From Pseudomonas sivasensis (lineage in GTDB: Bacteria; Pseudomonadota; Gammaproteobacteria; Pseudomonadales; Pseudomonadaceae): a DNA stretch of 64,000 bases. Position numbers and translations under genes: made by a program. The notes beneath the pieces were generated by a model. That model made no database searches and was not told the origin of the DNA. It worked only from the letters and a program-made list of their open reading frames with translations. The stretch lies in contig NZ_JAAOWU010000016.1 of the NCBI RefSeq assembly GCF_013778505.1, positions 62,001 through 126,000 on the forward strand, given 5' to 3'. This document shows, in pieces, positions 60,682 through 64,000 of the stretch; within the stretch, counting starts at the first letter, position 1; each line of letters opens with the position of its first letter.

Positions 60682-61461
60682 TCAATTAGCCCAAGCTTTC
60701 GGTGAAACCTCGGCCAGGGCTTTGAATGCGGGCTTGGCGAACCAGTAGCCTTGCATGAGAAATATTCCACAGTCAGACAGAAAGTCTCGCTCTCCGGCAC
60801 TTTCAATGCCTTCGGCGATGACAGTAACGTTCAACTGCTCACAGATTGTGACAATCCCCCGGACGATCACCTGACGGACACGATCCTGGTCCACATCGCG
60901 GATCAGAGCCATGTCGAGTTTGATCAAGTCAGGTTGGAAATCGGCCAGTAGATTCAGCCCCGAATAGCCCGCTCCGAAATCGTCGATGGCGGTCTTGAAG
61001 CCGAATTCGCGGTATTCACGCAGAATATTCGTCAAATGGCGATAGTTATCTACATGCTCGCTTTCCAGCGTCTCGAAAATCAGTCTGTTCAGCGGGAAAT
61101 TGTGCGCGCGAGCCGCCTCCAGGGTGCTGCGGATGCACAACTCCGGACGGTACACGGCGTTGGGCATGAAATTGATGGAAAGATGGGTTTGCATCCCCAT
61201 GGCTGCTGCGCCGGCAATTGCCTGGGTGCGGCAGCGTTGGTCGAAGCGGTAGCGATTGCTTTCGTTAACCTGGTTCAGCACCGACAACGCGCCTTCGCCT
61301 TGTGTACCGCGCACCAAGGCTTCGTGGGCAAAAATCGAATGGTCCCGAAGGTCTACGATAGGCTGGTAGGCAAACGCAAAATCGAAACCCAGGGGCTCGC
61401 TTTGCTGGCAGCCTACGCAGCGCTGGTCAGGCGAGGTGAGTGAAGTGGGAAAGTCGGTCAC
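60682..61461 (-). CDS. rimA: RimA, EAL-domain c-di-GMP phosphodiesterase
   Basis: A 259-residue stand-alone EAL protein. A GTG start at 61461 has GAGGAT 6 bases upstream. The catalytic set is complete: HEALVRG (E47), NFMPN, ETLE, IDDFGAGYS, LIKLD and AEGIES. The N-terminus has a CxxC pair (RCVGCQQ) that could bind metal. It is the first gene of rimA-rimB-rimK, linking c-di-GMP to ribosomal S6 modification. Confidence 0.9.
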   Translation of the reverse strand: MTDFPTSLTSPDQRCVGCQQSEPLGFDFAFAYQPIVDLRDHSIFAHEALVRGTQGEGALSVLNQVNESNRYRFDQRCRTQAIAGAAAMGMQTHLSINFMPNAVYRPELCIRSTLEAARAHNFPLNRLIFETLESEHVDNYRHLTNILREYREFGFKTAIDDFGAGYSGLNLLADFQPDLIKLDMALIRDVDQDRVRQVIVRGIVTICEQLNVTVIAEGIESAGERDFLSDCGIFLMQGYWFAKPAFKALAEVSPKAWAN

Positions 61462-61577
61462 GGCGTATCCTCGCGAAAACAGGGTGCTACCTGGCGTATC
61501 TTAGGTGAGCCTTGAGGTTTATGCGTCGAAGGGTTTCAACGGTAAAGTTGCGACATTTTTCAGAGCGAGGAATTCAA

Positions 61578-61985
61578 GTGGCTCAAAAGCAGGAAGAGGA
61601 AGAAAAGGTTCGCCTGGACAAGTGGCTGTGGGCCGCGCGTTTCTATAAAACCCGTGCCCTGGCCAAGGCGGCGATAGAGAGTGGCAAGGTGCACCATCGT
61701 GGCGAGCGCTGCAAGCCGGGCAAGGAGCCACGCGTCGGCGATGAGTTTCAGATTCGTACCGGTTTTGATGAAAAGACCATTGTGGTCCAAGCACTTTCCA
61801 TCGTGCGTCGTGGCGCACCTGAAGCTCAGGCGCTCTACACCGAGACCGACGCTAGCATCGCCAAGCGCGAAAATGCTGCGGCGATGCGCAAGGCGGGGGC
61901 TTCAGGCCTGACCACCGATGGTAAGCCGAGCAAGAAGCAACGCCGCGATCTCTTCAAGTTTCGCGGCAGTGGCAGTGATGACTGA
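61578..61985 (+). CDS. hslR: Ribosome-associated heat shock protein Hsp15
   Basis: A 135-residue S4-domain RNA-binding protein that helps rescue stalled 50S subunits. A GTG at 61578 has GAGG 8 bases upstream; the longer frame from 61512 has none. The S4 motif is VRLDKWLWAARFYKTRALAKAAIESGKVHHRG. The basic C-terminus ends RRDLFKFRGSGSDD. It is convergent with the PAP2 gene. Confidence 0.93.
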   Translation: MAQKQEEEEKVRLDKWLWAARFYKTRALAKAAIESGKVHHRGERCKPGKEPRVGDEFQIRTGFDEKTIVVQALSIVRRGAPEAQALYTETDASIAKRENAAAMRKAGASGLTTDGKPSKKQRRDLFKFRGSGSDD

Positions 61986-62000
61986 TTGCGCAGAACCCCA

Positions 62001-62040
62001 GCCGAATTAGGGAGGGAGCCAGCCCCCTCGCTCATTCGGC
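62001..62040. terminator. Bidirectional hairpin between hslR and the PAP2 gene (REP-like)
   Basis: GCCGAAT (62001-62007) pairs with ATTCGGC (62034-62040); inside, GAGGGAGCC/GGCCCCCTCGC-type sequence (AGGGAGGGAGCC and AGCCCCCTCGCTC) extends the stem and resembles a degraded REP. It serves both convergent genes by position. Confidence 0.55.
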
Positions 62041-62048
62041 CTGCAGCG

Positions 62049-62852
62049 TTAAGGGGATGTGCGCACGACGCTCAATCCTCCGATCACCGGCAGCTTGCCA
62101 AGTAACCCGAAGATCGGTGTTGTCACGTGTAACAAAGCGACCGACACCTTTGCCGCAAACGGCGTGTAATACCCCCAGCCCAACGCCAACAGCGCCAGCA
62201 GCACTCCGCCGATGTAATCGTCCTGCCCCCAATGCGCACCTGCCACCAGCCGCGGCATCATAAACAACAGCGCCAGGCCCCAGATCACCAGCACTTGGCT
62301 GATGCGCTTGGCGAACACCGTCATGAACATCCCCCAAATCAACAGCACAGACGCATGATCCCCAGGGAAGCTTTGGCTCGAACGGTCCTTCAGCTCCCAG
62401 GTCTTCTCCAGGCCAGGAAAGTAATCACTCATCTGAATGGCCCCGCCGATCACCATCGACGGGCTGCTGTGCTGCCAGCCCATCTGTGCCGCAAGTTTGG
62501 AAAACAGCATGCGGATAAACAACAGCAGCAACAAAATGCCGACAAAACCTAACAGCGCCTGACGCACCTGCACGGCCTTGAACACCCATTCGCCGCGAAC
62601 CAGCAGCGACAGCAGGATCACCCCGACCACCGCATCAAACGGTCGCAAACTGGCCACGGCCCAAATGTGCAGCCACGTTGCGTTGGTTGCCAGAGGGTCA
62701 TTGAGCAGATGAAACAGCCACTCGTCGAAAATCACACAGAGCATCTGGCCCGTGGGCCACAGCCAAAAACACAGCAGCGCGATAGCGAGTAGATTGCACA
62801 GAGCCCATCGCCGGAGGTTCCACTTGGCTTGGAACAAACCCGGATTGTTCAT
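62049..62852 (-). CDS. PAP2-superfamily membrane phosphatase
   Basis: A 267-residue membrane protein with about six segments. The PAP2 catalytic motifs appear as SQSFPGDHASVLL (usual PSGH, with His as nucleophile partner) and RLVAGAHWGQDDYIGG (usual SRxxxxxHxxxD). The first part (K-x6-RP) is only partly visible as KDRSSQ. Substrates of the family include undecaprenyl or phosphatidyl phosphates. Position between hslR and hslO matches PA5194. Substrate unknown. Confidence 0.85.
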   Translation of the reverse strand: MNNPGLFQAKWNLRRWALCNLLAIALLCFWLWPTGQMLCVIFDEWLFHLLNDPLATNATWLHIWAVASLRPFDAVVGVILLSLLVRGEWVFKAVQVRQALLGFVGILLLLLFIRMLFSKLAAQMGWQHSSPSMVIGGAIQMSDYFPGLEKTWELKDRSSQSFPGDHASVLLIWGMFMTVFAKRISQVLVIWGLALLFMMPRLVAGAHWGQDDYIGGVLLALLALGWGYYTPFAAKVSVALLHVTTPIFGLLGKLPVIGGLSVVRTSP

Positions 62853-62978
62853 AAACTGTCCCTCTTCGCTCTATTTAAACTCTCTGTTTCCAGGAGAAAT
62901 TCGCACCAAAACGGTGCTAAAGCGTTTAATTCTATAAACCTTGTAATCAATTTGTCATCAATTCAGATACCCAGACCT

Positions 62979-63881
62979 ATGACTGATCTACCGGATACCG
63001 ACTTCACCCAACGCTTCATCTTCGACGAGAGCGACGCCCGCGGCGAAATGGTTTCGTTGGAACTCAGCTACGCCGAAGTCCTCGCCAAGCACCCCTATCC
63101 TGAGCCGGTCGCGCAACTGCTTGGAGAGCTGATGGCCGCTGCGGCGTTGCTGGTCGGCACCATGAAGTTTGACGGTTTGCTAATCCTGCAGGCCCGCTCC
63201 GAAGGCCCGATCCCGCTGCTGATGATCGAGTGCTCCAGCGAACGTGAAATCCGCGGCCTGGCCCGTTATGACGCCGACCTGATTGCCCCGGACGCCATGC
63301 TGGCGGACCTGATGCCCAACGGCGTCCTGGCGCTCACCGTCGACCCGACCGTAGGCCAGCGTTACCAGGGCATCGTCGACCTCGACGGCGAAACCTTGTC
63401 GGATTGCTTCACTAACTATTTCGTGATGTCCCAACAAGTCGGCACCAAGTTCTGGCTCAACGCAGACGGCAAACGCGCCCGTGGCATGCTGTTGCAGCAA
63501 TTGCCGGCCGACCGCATCAAGGACGACGACGATCGCGCTGAAAGCTGGCGGCACACCATCGCTCTGGCCGACACCCTGAAAGCCGAAGAGCTGCTGGGCT
63601 TGAACAACGAAACCATCCTGCATCGCCTCTACCACGAAGAACCTGTGCGCCTGTTCGACGCGCAAACCTTGCGCTTCCATTGCAGTTGCTCCCGCGAGCG
63701 TTCGGGTAGCGCATTGGTCAGCCTGGGTCTGGAAGATGCGCAAAATCTGGTGGTGGAACACGGTGGCAATATTGAGATCGACTGCCAGTTCTGCAACCAG
63801 CGCTACCTGTTCGATGCTGCCGATGTCACTCAATTGTTCGCTGGCGCAGGCATCGACACGCCATCCGACACCCGCCACTAA
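62979..63881 (+). CDS. hslO: Redox-regulated chaperone Hsp33
   Basis: A 300-residue holdase. The start MTDLPDTDFTQRFIFDESDARGE at 62979 is the family N-terminus. The zinc/redox cysteines appear as FHCSCSRE and DCQFCNQ at the C-terminus. Reduced zinc-bound protein is inactive; oxidation turns the chaperone on. The following 119 bp to the window edge contain CATAAT (63971-63976), probably the promoter of the next gene (pckA in relatives). Confidence 0.95.
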   Translation: MTDLPDTDFTQRFIFDESDARGEMVSLELSYAEVLAKHPYPEPVAQLLGELMAAAALLVGTMKFDGLLILQARSEGPIPLLMIECSSEREIRGLARYDADLIAPDAMLADLMPNGVLALTVDPTVGQRYQGIVDLDGETLSDCFTNYFVMSQQVGTKFWLNADGKRARGMLLQQLPADRIKDDDDRAESWRHTIALADTLKAEELLGLNNETILHRLYHEEPVRLFDAQTLRFHCSCSRERSGSALVSLGLEDAQNLVVEHGGNIEIDCQFCNQRYLFDAADVTQLFAGAGIDTPSDTRH

Positions 63882-64000
63882 AACGTTTAAGCACAGGTAA
63901 ATCACCTGACAAATGCCGGATTAGAGGTGTTCTGACGGGAGGGCCCTACTCTTTTTGGGCTTTTCTGGCATAATCCGGCCCACTTTTTTCGCGGTAGTAG

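Overview
The window looks like chromosomal DNA of a Pseudomonas fluorescens-group bacterium. The genes are GC-rich with typical Pseudomonas content, about a dozen gaps carry paired inverted REP sequences (REPINs) with the fluorescens-group core (GTGGGAGGGGGCTTGC), and two blocks keep gene orders known from P. aeruginosa. The left block (1-7027) is desA, a PAS-GGDEF-EAL protein, oscA, sbp, cysT, cysW, cysA (PAO1 PA0286-PA0280). The right block (52099-63881) is gshA, thioesterase, tex, ompR/envZ, rimK/rimB/rimA, hslR, a PAP2 protein and hslO (PAO1 PA5203-PA5193). In PAO1 these lie far apart; here they enclose about 45 kb of mostly accessory genes.

Layout: 1-7027 sulfate uptake and c-di-GMP signalling; 7153-12977 an Mpo1-like membrane protein, a Crp/Fnr regulator, a secreted transthyretin-like hydrolase next to a HbpS/GlcG-like protein, a receiver-only response regulator, an AraC regulator divergent from a fatty acid desaturase, and a LysR regulator; 13075-19347 a CynX-type MFS exporter with divergent LysR, a tonB-exbB-exbD operon, and an EamA exporter coupled to a LysR gene; 19524-19952 a strongly folded leader followed by a small gene with an in-frame stop; 20195-26100 a serine hydrolase, a degenerate sigma-54-activator-like AAA+ protein, an orphan MetQ and a four-gene polar amino acid ABC importer; 26378-31580 a TriABC-like RND efflux operon; 31690-38875 a minus-strand run of two SfnB-like flavoproteins, a flavin monooxygenase, metQ-metN-metI and a methyltransferase; 39063-44743 a small Pseudomonas-specific protein, a cystine importer, D-cysteine desulfhydrase and a serine acetyltransferase; 45107-48332 a BetT-type transporter behind a BetI-like palindrome and an aldo/keto reductase; 48398-51849 tauABCD.

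The theme is sulfur. Sulfate (sbp-cysTWA, oscA), taurine/sulfonate (tauABCD), other organosulfur compounds (LLM monooxygenase plus SfnB-like enzymes), methionine-like compounds (metNIQ and the orphan MetQ), cystine (tcyJLN), D-cysteine (dcyD), cysteine synthesis (epsC) and glutathione synthesis (gshA) all occur within 54 kb. Several of these operons start behind similar AT-rich stretches containing ATTC followed by an A-run, suggesting one sulfur-limitation regulon, plausibly under CysB. That regulatory link is inferred.

No rRNA, tRNA, CRISPR array, prophage or intact insertion sequence was seen. Start codons were re-chosen from ribosome binding sites where the longest open frame was implausible (for example TTG starts for tauA, gshA and rimB).
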